A stretch of 64,000 bases of DNA from the NCBI RefSeq assembly GCF_024054035.1, contig NZ_JAMXQU010000005.1:186001-250000 (forward strand), in the 5' to 3' direction. The stretch comes from Asaia lannensis NBRC 102526. Its GTDB lineage: Bacteria > Pseudomonadota > Alphaproteobacteria > Acetobacterales > Acetobacteraceae. Each line of letters begins with the position of its first letter. Within the stretch, counting starts at the first letter, position 1. Positions 8,932 through 17,466 of the stretch are shown here, one piece after another. Made by a program: the position numbers and the translations under genes. The notes beneath the pieces were generated by a model. It searched no databases. It worked only from the letters and a program-made list of their open reading frames with translations, and was not told the DNA's origin.

Positions 8932-9615
8932 ATGCTGGTTCATATCCCCAATGTCCTGACTTCCGAGGAGCTTCGTCACTGTCGCGAGACGCTGGAACGG
9001 GCTGCATGGCTCGATGGGCGCGTGACGGCCGGACAGCAATCCGCGCAGGCCAAGAACAATCTTCAGGTTCCACAGGACTCGGAGGAGGCAAGACATCTGG
9101 GTGAGATCATTCTGCGTGCACTCGGTCGTAACCCGACCTTCAACAGTGCGGCTTTGCCCCTGCGAGTTTTTCCTCCCCTGTTCAACCGCTACGACGTCGG
9201 TATGAAGTTCGGCGATCATGTGGACAACGCGATACGGCCTATTCCGGAAACCGGGTTCCGTATTCGCACGGACGTATCGTCGACACTGTTTCTGACCGGG
9301 CCTGAAGATTATGACGGGGGCGAGCTTGTCATACGCGACACCTATGGTGAGCAGCGTGTCAGGCTGCCGGCAGGCGATATGGTGGTTTATCCTTCCACCA
9401 GTCTTCACAGCGTCAGTGAAGTGACGCGCGGCAGCCGCTGGGCCTCGTTTTTCTGGACACAATCGATGGTGCGCGACGACACGCGACGCGCGTTGCTCTA
9501 CGATTTCGATCGCTCGATCATCGAGACGCGCAAATCCCTGCCTGACGATCATCCCGGTGTGCTCGGACTGACATCGACCTATCATAATCTTCTGCGTCAA
9601 TGGGCCGAACTCTGA
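8932..9615 (+). CDS. piuC: Fe(II)/2-oxoglutarate-dependent PKHD-type hydroxylase (PiuC/YbiX family)
   Basis: A 227-residue enzyme of the PiuC/YbiX family. The iron-binding facial triad is visible as His96 and Asp98 (GDHVDNA) and His159 ([10 protein letters not shown]), followed by an Arg (GSRWASFFW) that would bind 2-oxoglutarate. Length and motifs are normal for the family. PiuC genes usually sit beside TonB-dependent receptor or exbB genes and are iron-regulated; here it is divergent from exbB. The true substrate of the family is not established. The ATG at 8932 lies after a GGAG at 8922. Confidence 0.9.
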   Translation: MLVHIPNVLTSEELRHCRETLERAAWLDGRVTAGQQSAQAKNNLQVPQDSEEARHLGEIILRALGRNPTFNSAALPLRVFPPLFNRYDVGMKFGDHVDNAIRPIPETGFRIRTDVSSTLFLTGPEDYDGGELVIRDTYGEQRVRLPAGDMVVYPSTSLHSVSEVTRGSRWASFFWTQSMVRDDTRRALLYDFDRSIIETRKSLPDDHPGVLGLTSTYHNLLRQWAEL

Positions 9616-9804
9616 CCGGGCCTTATATCGCCGGGTTGTATATTTCCGCGCTGTCGGGGGTCTTTGGCGACGCTTCATGATGAATGCCGGGGCGTATTGG
9701 CGGCAGAAAGATGTTGCGGCGCCCGATATCCTTTCACCTTGTGAAAAGGCGGGTCTTGTCGCTAGACACCGGGCGATAAGGCGCATCGGGAGCAAGAGAC
9801 AGAA

Positions 9805-10017
9805 ATGGCATCGTCAGAAACACGCCCTCAAGGCGGAGCGCGTGTCGCAGGGGTCATTTTCGCTGTCGTTCTCGTACCGCTGGCTGCGTTTCGTGCAACC
9901 GGGATCACGCTCGATGGGTTGCCGGTGTCCTTGATATGGATCGTGCTTTGTATCCCGCTTGTCTCGGTATTTCTGTTTGTGGATATGAAAAGGTCACGTG
10001 ATGGGGATGCCTCGTGA
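9805..10017 (+). CDS. Small membrane protein, DUF3311 family
   Basis: A 70-residue protein with two hydrophobic segments (about 13-30 and 38-60) and a charged C-terminus (MKRSRDGDAS). DUF3311 proteins are typically encoded directly before a sodium:solute symporter, and here the stop overlaps the start of that gene by 4 bases. It is probably a small accessory subunit of the transporter; the exact role is unknown. Confidence 0.75.
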   Translation: MASSETRPQGGARVAGVIFAVVLVPLAAFRATGITLDGLPVSLIWIVLCIPLVSVFLFVDMKRSRDGDAS

Positions 10018-11426
10018 CCTTGTGGATTGTCCTGGGCGGTCTGGGGCTCGCCCTGTGCCTTGCCATGCTGCCCGGTCGATCCGCCGACAGGCAGGATCCC
10101 CGTGCGTTTTTTGCAGCGCGCGGTCAGTTCGGTGCAGTGCTTTTCTTTCTCGTTTCGGTCGGTGAAACCTATTCAATAGGCTCACTGCTCGGCTTTCCGG
10201 GAGGGATTGCCGCCACACGCACTGTCGACGTGGCGTTGTGGTTTATCGGGTATATTCTCCTCGCCTGTCCTGTGGGCTACTGGCTTTATCCACGTCTCTG
10301 GGCAGCCGGCCAACGAACAGGCGCGGTTACCCTGCCCGATCTCGTTAAGGGTTGGTTCTGCAACGTCCCGCTGGAGAGAGCGACAGCGCTTCTTCTGGTT
10401 GTTCTCATGGTGCCTCTGGGGGCGATGCAGTTCATAGGACTCAACGGTGTTGTCGCCCAGATGGGTCTGCCTTTGCCTGTCTTACCCATGGCAGTGTTCT
10501 GTGCCGGAATTGCCTTTGCTTTTGTCGCGATGACAGGGCTGCGAGCGACCGCACGTATTTCCCTGCTCAAGGACGTGCTGATCATGATTGCCGTCCTGAC
10601 TTTGGCCGTGGCAGTCTGTGCTGCATGGCCTGGCGATCGGGCGATGCCTCTGCGTGACGTTTTTCATACGCCGCCAGCCGGGAAAGGTGCGGGCACGCTT
10701 TTCGTGATCTCAACGATTGTCATGCAGGCAATGGGGTTCTGTATTGCGCCACAGACCGTAGCAGCGACGTTTTCAGCCCGTTCACCGCAGGTTATTCGCA
10801 AAGCGCAAATCTGGCTGCCTCTTTATATGGGTCTTTTCCCGCTACTGGGTGTGATCGCTGTATTCGGCATCATGAACCCGGGTACTAGTGCTGCAGGCGA
10901 CAGGATTTTTCTGGCCGTGGCCTCGCTGCTCCTGCCGGGTTGGGCTCTGAGTATGGTCTATTGTGCTGTCGTTCTTACTGCGCTCGTCTGGCTGGGGGGA
11001 ATGGGGCTCAGTCTTTCAGCCATTGTGACGCGCAACCTGATACCGGCCGTTCCCGCACGTCTGCAGTCTCGTGTCGGGCTGGTTGTCATTCTGGTCTATT
11101 TTGTTTGTTCCGTGCTGATCGCGATCAGGCCGCACACGCTGATCGTCACACTGAACCAGTTTTTCTATCTTGGCCTCGTCCAGCTTCTTCCTGCCGTTCT
11201 GGTATGCGTCGAGGCACTGCCCGTTCGCAGTCGTGCCATCCTGGCTGGATTGATTGCGGGGCTTGCCAGTGGGGTCGGACTTGCGCTGAGCGGGTGGTTG
11301 GCAGGGGGCGTTCACCCTGCTCTCCCTGCCGTTGCAATCAACGTGGCAATTGCAGTGCTGTGGAATGCGGTTGAAAAGCGCATGGGGAAAGCACCCGCGC
11401 ATATTGCGCGCGAAAACCGTTTGTGA
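10014..11426 (+). CDS. Sodium:solute symporter (SSS) family transporter
   Basis: A 470-residue integral membrane protein with about 12-13 hydrophobic helices. The N-terminal part contains the SSS-type segment AVLFFLVSVGETYSIGSLLG followed by FPGGIAATRTVD, and the helices continue to about residue 455. Substrate cannot be read from sequence. SSS carriers paired with a DUF3311 protein usually take up organic acids or other small solutes. The downstream DhaKL-type kinase and polyol-type dehydrogenase raise the possibility of a polyol or ketose substrate, but a 345-base gap separates them. Confidence 0.85.
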   Translation: MTLWIVLGGLGLALCLAMLPGRSADRQDPRAFFAARGQFGAVLFFLVSVGETYSIGSLLGFPGGIAATRTVDVALWFIGYILLACPVGYWLYPRLWAAGQRTGAVTLPDLVKGWFCNVPLERATALLLVVLMVPLGAMQFIGLNGVVAQMGLPLPVLPMAVFCAGIAFAFVAMTGLRATARISLLKDVLIMIAVLTLAVAVCAAWPGDRAMPLRDVFHTPPAGKGAGTLFVISTIVMQAMGFCIAPQTVAATFSARSPQVIRKAQIWLPLYMGLFPLLGVIAVFGIMNPGTSAAGDRIFLAVASLLLPGWALSMVYCAVVLTALVWLGGMGLSLSAIVTRNLIPAVPARLQSRVGLVVILVYFVCSVLIAIRPHTLIVTLNQFFYLGLVQLLPAVLVCVEALPVRSRAILAGLIAGLASGVGLALSGWLAGGVHPALPAVAINVAIAVLWNAVEKRMGKAPAHIARENRL

Positions 11427-11771
11427 AAACGGCGCATCTCACTGCCGAAAGTGACATGCCAATATGTTAAATTATGTCCCAAAATTATGTGACGAAATAT
11501 ATAACATTTTGTCTGCCTGAAAATACCATGCGAATGTCTCCGGTTTCACGAGGGCACTCATATGGTGGGCTCCATAACGCATTGAAAACATGATAATTTA
11601 TCGTGATGAAGAAGCGGATCCCCAAAGGAGGCAAGAATTAGGAGTGTTTTTATCCTACATAATAGGTAACGAATATAACTCTCAATAGTGTGATTTCACG
11701 CAGAATGGCTGTTACGGTTATGGTTCTTGGGCACACAGGGTGTTTTCCCGGCACACAGTATGGGGCCCATT
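11427..11771. other. Intergenic leader before the DhaKL-type kinase gene
   Basis: About 345 bases, AT-rich in the first two thirds. I see a near-palindrome at 11589-11605 (listed separately) and a strong ribosome-binding-like AAAGGAGG at 11624-11631 with no long reading frame behind it. A GTG 12 bases further on (11644) opens only a 14-codon frame ending at TAG 11686-11688, which might be a leader peptide. No other gene is supported. Confidence 0.4.
11589..11605. promoter_or_regulatory. Near-palindromic candidate operator upstream of the kinase gene
   Basis: CATGATAATTTATCGTG is a 17-base near-palindrome with an exact GATAA-T-TTATC core at 11592-11602. It is placed about 170 bases before the kinase start. 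A repressor of a sugar or polyol operon could bind here; there is no direct evidence. Confidence 0.3.
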
Positions 11772-13607
11772 ATGGTTCATTCAATCGTTCACGCAGCGCA
11801 TACCGGCCACGGCGATGGCGCTTCATCCCAGTCTCCCGCAGGACGTCCCAAGCTGGACCGTATCTTCAATGACCCCGACGGTGTGGTCGAAGACGGTATT
11901 CGCGGCGCGCTTCTCGCGCATCCGGACATCATCGTCGAGACCGCCAATCCGCGTGTCGTCAAGCGCGCCAAGACCACAGGGCGTCGCAAGGTCGGTGTGA
12001 TCACCGGTGGCGGTTCGGGTCACGAACCTGCCTTCCTCGGCTATGTCGGCACGGGTCTGCTGGACTCGGTGGCGATCGGCGAGATCTTCTCTTCTCCGAC
12101 CGCTGTCAGCTTCCTCGACGCCATGAAGGAAGCCGATACGGGTGCCGGCGTGGCCTGTCTGTTCGGTAATTATGCCGGTGACACCATGAATGTCCGTATG
12201 GCAGCACGCGATGCCCAGGAAGCCGGTATCAAGGTCGAAACCGTTGTCGCTACCGATGACGTGGCCTCCGCACCGGCCAGCGAAGCCGAGCGCCGCCGCG
12301 GCGTCGCCGGTGAAATCCTCATGTGGAAGGCTGCCGGTGCGCGCGCAGAAGAGGGCGGGTCGCTCGATGAGGTTATCGCCGTAGCCCGCAAGGCCATTGC
12401 CAACACCCGCTCGATCGGTGTCGGACTGACGCCCTGCACCATCGTCGCCAACGGGCATCCGAATTTCTCGATCGAACTCGGGACGATGGAAGTCGGCATC
12501 GGCCATCATGGCGAACCTGGCGTGTCGGTTCAGGAACTGGGTCGCTCACGCGATATCGCCAAGCTGATGCTTGAGCATATCCTGCCCGATCTGCCCTTCA
12601 CCAAGGGCGATCGCGTCACGGTACTGCTCTCGGGTCTGGGTGCCACCCCGATCATCGAACTCTATGTGCTCTATGCCGATGTGGCCGATCTCCTGAAGGA
12701 GAAGGGCATCGAAGTGGCGCATCGCTTCGTCGGCAACCTCTTTACGTCGCTCGAAATGAAGGGCGCCACGCTCACCGTCATGAAGACCGACGAGGAGCTG
12801 GATCGTCTGATGGCTGCGCCTGCCGAATCCATCGGACTGGTCCGTGTCGGCGCCGGTGCGGCAGTTGCTCCTGCAGCCGAAGCGCCAGCAGCCAAGGCCG
12901 ATCCGGTCGAGGCACTGGTCAAGACCGCAACGGGCGAGAAATACGTTCCCAAAAGCGGTATTCCGGTCGCTGAAACCACGAAAGTGATCCCGGCGCTGGT
13001 CGATGCCATCGTCAAGGCACGTGACTGGCTGAGCGAAATCGACGGCAAGATCGGCGATGGCGATCACGGCATCAACATGGCCAAGGGTTTCGCCCGTTGT
13101 GGCGAGGCGCTGGGTGCCAATCCGCCGGTGATGGAGAAAGGACTCGATGCGCTCTCCGACTCCCTGATGGCCGGTATCGGCGGTTCGATGGGCCCGCTCT
13201 ACGGTCGCTTCTTCGAAGGCATGGCGATCCCGCTGCGCAATGTCGAGTTCCTCGACGGCAAGCTTTTCGCCCAGATGCTCGATGGAGCGCTGGCCGGTAT
13301 CAACAGCCTTGGTAATGCCCGCGTGGGTGACAAGACTCTTGTCGATACGCTGCAGCCTTCGGTTGAGGCCTTCCACAAGGCGCTGGATGACGGCAAGTCG
13401 TTCGAACAGGCCCTGAACGCAATGTCGGAAGCGGCAGAACGCGGACGTGACTCGACAGTCGATCTGGTGGCCCGCATCGGTCGCGCCAGCCGTCTGGGTG
13501 AGCGTTCACGCGGTGTGCTCGATGCCGGTGCAACCTCCTGCTGCCTGATCCTCCAGACCATTGCGAAAGAACTTGAGGCCCCGGCGCGCAAGCATAACGC
13601 CGCCTGA
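11772..13607 (+). CDS. DhaKL-type ketose kinase (dihydroxyacetone or erythrulose kinase)
   Basis: About 611 residues, single-chain DhaK-DhaL fusion. The DhaK part starts at about 26 (PKLDRIFNDPDG) and shows GGGSGHEP at about 79-86 and the substrate-binding His246 in GIGHHGEPG, which forms the hemiaminal with the ketose. An Ala/Pro linker at about 360-385 leads to the ATP-binding DhaL part with GDGDHGINM at about 427. It phosphorylates dihydroxyacetone or a tetrulose. The next gene is an erythritol/L-threitol-type dehydrogenase, which favours an erythrulose kinase (DerK/LerK type). The start is uncertain: ATG 11760 and TTG 11727 are alternatives in the same frame. The N-terminal extension is His-rich. 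Confidence 0.85.
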   Translation: MVHSIVHAAHTGHGDGASSQSPAGRPKLDRIFNDPDGVVEDGIRGALLAHPDIIVETANPRVVKRAKTTGRRKVGVITGGGSGHEPAFLGYVGTGLLDSVAIGEIFSSPTAVSFLDAMKEADTGAGVACLFGNYAGDTMNVRMAARDAQEAGIKVETVVATDDVASAPASEAERRRGVAGEILMWKAAGARAEEGGSLDEVIAVARKAIANTRSIGVGLTPCTIVANGHPNFSIELGTMEVGIGHHGEPGVSVQELGRSRDIAKLMLEHILPDLPFTKGDRVTVLLSGLGATPIIELYVLYADVADLLKEKGIEVAHRFVGNLFTSLEMKGATLTVMKTDEELDRLMAAPAESIGLVRVGAGAAVAPAAEAPAAKADPVEALVKTATGEKYVPKSGIPVAETTKVIPALVDAIVKARDWLSEIDGKIGDGDHGINMAKGFARCGEALGANPPVMEKGLDALSDSLMAGIGGSMGPLYGRFFEGMAIPLRNVEFLDGKLFAQMLDGALAGINSLGNARVGDKTLVDTLQPSVEAFHKALDDGKSFEQALNAMSEAAERGRDSTVDLVARIGRASRLGERSRGVLDAGATSCCLILQTIAKELEAPARKHNAA

Positions 13608-13636
13608 TCCGTCTCAATTCCTGAAAGAGCAAGACC

Positions 13637-14764
13637 ATGAACAAGATCGTCAAACCTGATCTGGGCGCACTGCAGAAAGAGGCAACCAGCGTTGCTCTGC
13701 CTGAAAAGATGATGGCCGTCGTCGCCTACGAACCCGGCGATTACCGCTGGGAAGAGGTGGACGTGCCCCGTGCCGGCCCCGATGACATCATCATCGAAGT
13801 CGAAACCGTTGGTATCTGCGCCGGTGACATCAAGTGCTTCCTGGGCGCTCCTTCCTTCTGGGGCGACAAGGAGCAGCCGCGCTACGTCAAGCCGCCGATG
13901 ATCCCCGGGCATGAGTTCATCGGTCGCGCAGTCGAAATCGGCGAGAACCTGCGTGGGCAGTACAAGGTGGGCGACCGCCTGATCAGCGAGCAGATCGTTC
14001 CCTGCGACGATTGCCGCTACTGCAAGGGCGGTCAGTACTGGATGTGCGAACGTCACGACCTGTACGGCTTCCAGAACAACACGAACGGCGCCATGGCGAA
14101 GTACATGCGCTTCCCCAAGACGTCGCGTACCCATCGCGTTCCCGAAGACATGCCCGCCGAGGCGGCTGCTCTGATCGAGCCCTATGCCTGCTCCGTTCAC
14201 GCTGTGAACCGTGCGAACATCCAGCTTGATGACGTGGTGGTTCTGGCCGGTGCCGGGACGCTGGGTCTGGGCATGGTGGGCGCTGCCCGCCTGAAGAACC
14301 CGAGCAAGCTGATCGTGCTCGACACCAAGCAGGACCGTCTGGATCTGGCCAAGAAGTTCGGCGCGGATATCGTGATGAACCCGCTCGAAGAAGACGTGGT
14401 GGCCAAGGTCAAGGAACTGACCGATGGTTATGGCTGCGATGTGTATATCGAAGCAACCGGTCATCCCTCCAGCGTTCGTCAGGGCCTGCACATGATCCGC
14501 AAGCTCGGCCGCTTCGTCGAGTTCAGCGTGTTCGGCGATGAAGTGACCTGTGACTGGTCGATCATTTCCGACCGCAAGGAACTGGACGTGCTCGGCGCGC
14601 ATCTGGGCCCGTATTGCTATCCCTTCACCATCGCCGCCATTGCCGATGGTCGTCTGCCGGTCGAAGGTGTGGTGACCCACTCCCTGCCGCTGGCTCAGTG
14701 GAAGGAAGGCTTCGACCTGATGAAGAAGGGCGACAAGTCCATCAAGACGGTTCTGATCCCGTAA
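13637..14764 (+). CDS. Zinc-dependent erythritol/L-threitol-type dehydrogenase (MDR family)
   Basis: A 375-residue medium-chain dehydrogenase. The catalytic zinc region is visible (VGICAGDIKC, then GHEF). The structural zinc site has four Cys in PCDDCRYCKGGQYWMC at about 117-137, and the nucleotide fold is LAGAGTLGLGMVG at about 200. Overall it resembles the EltD erythritol/L-threitol dehydrogenases described in mycobacteria rather than sorbitol dehydrogenase. It should oxidise a tetritol or similar polyol to a ketose, which the kinase encoded 29 bases upstream would phosphorylate. A terminator follows directly, so the two genes form one unit. Confidence 0.8.
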   Translation: MNKIVKPDLGALQKEATSVALPEKMMAVVAYEPGDYRWEEVDVPRAGPDDIIIEVETVGICAGDIKCFLGAPSFWGDKEQPRYVKPPMIPGHEFIGRAVEIGENLRGQYKVGDRLISEQIVPCDDCRYCKGGQYWMCERHDLYGFQNNTNGAMAKYMRFPKTSRTHRVPEDMPAEAAALIEPYACSVHAVNRANIQLDDVVVLAGAGTLGLGMVGAARLKNPSKLIVLDTKQDRLDLAKKFGADIVMNPLEEDVVAKVKELTDGYGCDVYIEATGHPSSVRQGLHMIRKLGRFVEFSVFGDEVTCDWSIISDRKELDVLGAHLGPYCYPFTIAAIADGRLPVEGVVTHSLPLAQWKEGFDLMKKGDKSIKTVLIP

Positions 14765-14787
14765 GATCGGCGCCTTTCATGGGCGGG

Positions 14788-14819
14788 AAAAAGGCGGCTC
14801 CGCAAGGGGTCGCCTTTTC
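14788..14819 (+). terminator. Rho-independent terminator of the kinase-dehydrogenase operon
   Basis: A 9-bp stem GGCGGCTCC / GGGGTCGCC with G-U wobbles closes over a GCAA loop. It is extended by A:T pairs and followed by TTTT, 23 bases after the dehydrogenase stop codon. Confidence 0.85.
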
Positions 14820-14863
14820 TGTTGCCTGGTCTTTTCTGTCTCTTCCGGTTTGGCCGGACGCCG

Positions 14864-15706
14864 TCAGACGCTCAGCGTTCCCTGAATACATGGGGTGACC
14901 GTGCCACCGACCCAGATCACGTTTCCTTCAGTCCTGATCGTTATTCGTCCCGCGCGCCCGAGTTTCGTGCCCTGGCTGGCGATATAGTGCGACGGTGCCA
15001 TATTCATGCCGGTCATCCACTGAGCCAAGGCCGCATTCAGACTGCCTGTCACAGGATCTTCAAAACCCTGATTTTGCCCTACGAAGGCCCGTACCTCGAA
15101 TGCCGCACCCGTCTCGTCCTGTCCGTCGCGCCAGGGTGCGACGACGCCATAAAGTGCATCCCCCATTTTCGACCAGTCGGGTTCGATGGCGAGCACATCT
15201 TTCCTCTCGTGCAGGGCGACAAGCTGCCATGGCGGTCCGTTATCGCCCCAGGCGGCATCGACGATATCCTCGGGCCCAAGGCCAAGTGCTTCACAGGCTT
15301 TGCGACGTTCGTCATCGTTCAGCGGACCGCTGCGCTTTTGGGCAGGTGCGGCAAAAGCCAGTGTGGCGCCCTCGACCCTGACCCGAACGAGCCCGACCCC
15401 GCATTCCTGAACGATCGTACCGTCATGCGTATTGCCCGGGAGAGATGCCCAGACAGCGGCTGTGCCAAGGGTAGGATGACCTGCAAAAGGCAATTCGCCA
15501 CCCGGTGTGAAAATACGCACCCGGTAAGATGCTTCCGGTACGGTGGGGCGCAGAAGAAAGGTGGTTTCGCTCAGATTTGTCCAGTTGGCGATACGCGCCA
15601 TGGTTGTCTCGTCGAGGTCGTCGGCACCGACGACAACAGCAAGCGGATTGCCGGCAAAGGGCCGGGAGGCAAAGACATCGACCTGCCAGAAAGCGTAATT
15701 GCCCAT
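14864..15706 (-). CDS. PhzF-family isomerase/epimerase
   Basis: A 280-residue PhzF-fold protein. The N-terminus MGNYAFWQVDVFASRPFAGN is typical, the catalytic Glu is in NLSETTFLL at about 47, and the loop GGELPFAGHPTLGTA follows at about 70. Two such half-domains form a pseudo-dimer around the active site. Family members are isomerases acting on varied small molecules; the substrate here is unknown. The ATG at 15706 is chosen over 15721 because AAAGGA lies six bases before it. It is convergent with the dehydrogenase gene and divergent from the porin gene. Confidence 0.85.
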   Translation of the reverse strand: MGNYAFWQVDVFASRPFAGNPLAVVVGADDLDETTMARIANWTNLSETTFLLRPTVPEASYRVRIFTPGGELPFAGHPTLGTAAVWASLPGNTHDGTIVQECGVGLVRVRVEGATLAFAAPAQKRSGPLNDDERRKACEALGLGPEDIVDAAWGDNGPPWQLVALHERKDVLAIEPDWSKMGDALYGVVAPWRDGQDETGAAFEVRAFVGQNQGFEDPVTGSLNAALAQWMTGMNMAPSHYIASQGTKLGRAGRITIRTEGNVIWVGGTVTPCIQGTLSV

Positions 15707-15837
15707 GTTCGGTCCTTTCATAGCACTGGAGAATGGACCTGCAGCGTAACAGACAAAACATTGCTAGGACCAGACAGGCGAAAATTCGCCATAAATCCGC
15801 GATTGAAGCGGGGCGGAAACCGCAAGGGAGAAAAAAG

Positions 15838-17226
15838 GTGAGGGTCGGTGAGCGTTCTTTTCTGACTGGTTTTTCCTGCCTGCGGGGCAAATATGCCTCA
15901 TCGCTCGTTCTGGCCTTGTCGCCAGTTTTTGCATGCACGCTCATCACGCTCGCTGCCTGCCCGGCCCGTGCCGATGCGGCACTGGCAAGTCTCTCCGGCC
16001 TGCGCGATCGTGGCGTGATGCTTCATGTACAGCATACGAACGAAATGCAGGGGATGGTTGGATCACCCACACCGGGGCTTGGGCTGAAAAAGGGGGTAGG
16101 CAATGTCGGTATTGCCACTTATGGCGCGGATATCGACTGGGAGCGTCTTGCCGGCGCAGAAGGTGTCTCGACGCACATCATCCTTGCGAGCGGATATGGC
16201 AGTCCGACCAGCCATAAATTCGGCGATTATCTGACGCCCAGCCAGGCAACCTATGGCGGTGTCGGGAATGTGGTGATTCATCTCGTCTCGGCCTATGCGG
16301 AAAAATCCATGCTGTACGACCGTGTGAGTGCCGCCATGGGGCGTATGACGTTCCTGTCCGATTTCTCGGCCAATCCGCTCTACTGCAATTTCATGAATGC
16401 AGCTTTTTGCGGTAATCCGCGTGCGGCGTCTGAAAACAAGGCGCATGCCGCATTCCCCATGTCGAACTGGGCGATGCGTGCGCGTGTGCAGATCAGCGAT
16501 GTACTGGTTGCCAAAAGCGGACTCTACCTGACGGAAACGGACGCGATCTACACGCATCACCAGACACGTACCGGTTTCAAGTTCAACGGAGCGAACATCG
16601 ATGGCATGGCACTCCCGATCGAGCTGGCCTGGACTCCGCGTTCCGAGGCCGCCAAAGCCTTGCCCGGCCATTACAAGGTCGGTTTCGTTTATGACACCGC
16701 GCGCCACGAAAGCCCGTTCCAGGATGGTAACGGACAGAGCTTCTATATTACCGATGGAACCCCGCGCCGACTGAAAGGCTCTTGGTCGAGCTGGATCATG
16801 GCCGATCAGATGGTCTGGCGTTTCAAGGGGCGTGGGCCGGATGCCGGTGTGATCCTTATGGGTGTCGCTTACTGGAATTCGCCACGGACCCAGTTGCGTG
16901 AAGCCCAGTATTCACTGGGGTTTCTGATACGCGGCATGTTCGCATCGCGTAGCAGGGATACGATCGGGCTCAATGCTTCATGGGTGCGTGTATCCGATGG
17001 TGCCAGACGTGCCCAGCTCGAGGCGTTCAGGCAGAACAGGAAACTGCGCAGACATACCCTGACGCCCCAGACTGGCGGTGGAGTGATCGAGGCCTTCTAT
17101 CAGATGCATATATGGCGCGGTGTCTCGATAGCGCCCGATATCCAGTATTACATCAATCCCGGATTGCAGAAGGCGTTGCGCAACCAGCTGCTGATAGGGG
17201 TCAAGACCCATATCGAGTTTATCTGA
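15838..17226 (+). CDS. OprB-family carbohydrate-selective porin
   Basis: An outer-membrane porin of about 462 residues. After a long signal region (hydrophobic stretch SSLVLALSPVFACTLITLAA, cleavage likely near PARADA) the mature part starts with LRDRGVMLHVQHTNEMQGM, as in OprB porins of acetic acid bacteria. It continues with FSANPLYCNFMNAAFCGNP and ends in a barrel strand HIEFI. It should let sugars cross the outer membrane. GTG at 15838, preceded by GGGAG seven bases away, is my preferred start. An in-frame codon at 15733 would add 35 basic residues that look untranslated. Confidence 0.82.
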   Translation: MRVGERSFLTGFSCLRGKYASSLVLALSPVFACTLITLAACPARADAALASLSGLRDRGVMLHVQHTNEMQGMVGSPTPGLGLKKGVGNVGIATYGADIDWERLAGAEGVSTHIILASGYGSPTSHKFGDYLTPSQATYGGVGNVVIHLVSAYAEKSMLYDRVSAAMGRMTFLSDFSANPLYCNFMNAAFCGNPRAASENKAHAAFPMSNWAMRARVQISDVLVAKSGLYLTETDAIYTHHQTRTGFKFNGANIDGMALPIELAWTPRSEAAKALPGHYKVGFVYDTARHESPFQDGNGQSFYITDGTPRRLKGSWSSWIMADQMVWRFKGRGPDAGVILMGVAYWNSPRTQLREAQYSLGFLIRGMFASRSRDTIGLNASWVRVSDGARRAQLEAFRQNRKLRRHTLTPQTGGGVIEAFYQMHIWRGVSIAPDIQYYINPGLQKALRNQLLIGVKTHIEFI

Positions 17227-17415
17227 CCGGCAGGGTGGCAGCCCGTCTTTTCCGGCTGACGAAAGCATGAAGCGCGCTAGTTCTGCGGCGCAGAAATGTT
17301 GCCTGAAAGTCACAAAGGACTCGCCAGTTAAGAAAGATTTTAAGAATCGTTTGCATCTTCATGTAACTTGGCAGAAACACAGCGTCGAAGGCCGTGCGCC
17401 GCGATTCTGAGTAAT

Positions 17416-17433
17416 ACTGTCATGCATGACAGT
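17416..17433. promoter_or_regulatory. Perfect 18-bp palindrome upstream of the TonB-dependent receptor
   Basis: ACTGTCATGCATGACAGT is an exact palindrome in the 240-base region before the receptor gene. Its length and symmetry suit a dimeric repressor such as a Fur-family or other metal-responsive regulator. No regulator gene lies next to it. Confidence 0.45.
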
Positions 17434-17466
17434 CCAAGGCATGAACATTTTCCATGAGATCATGTT

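Noticed and set aside
9732-9746. TTTCAC-CTT-GTGAAA inverted repeat before the DUF3311 gene
   Set aside because: Short arms and no conserved context; not enough to call an operator.
8917-9795. A 292-codon reverse frame opposite piuC
   Set aside because: The forward gene has a complete iron-binding triad; the reverse peptide looks like random composition.
13199-14680. A 493-codon reverse-strand frame opposite the kinase and dehydrogenase genes
   Set aside because: It is antisense to two strongly recognised genes with clear motifs; the long frame is a codon-bias shadow of high G+C DNA.
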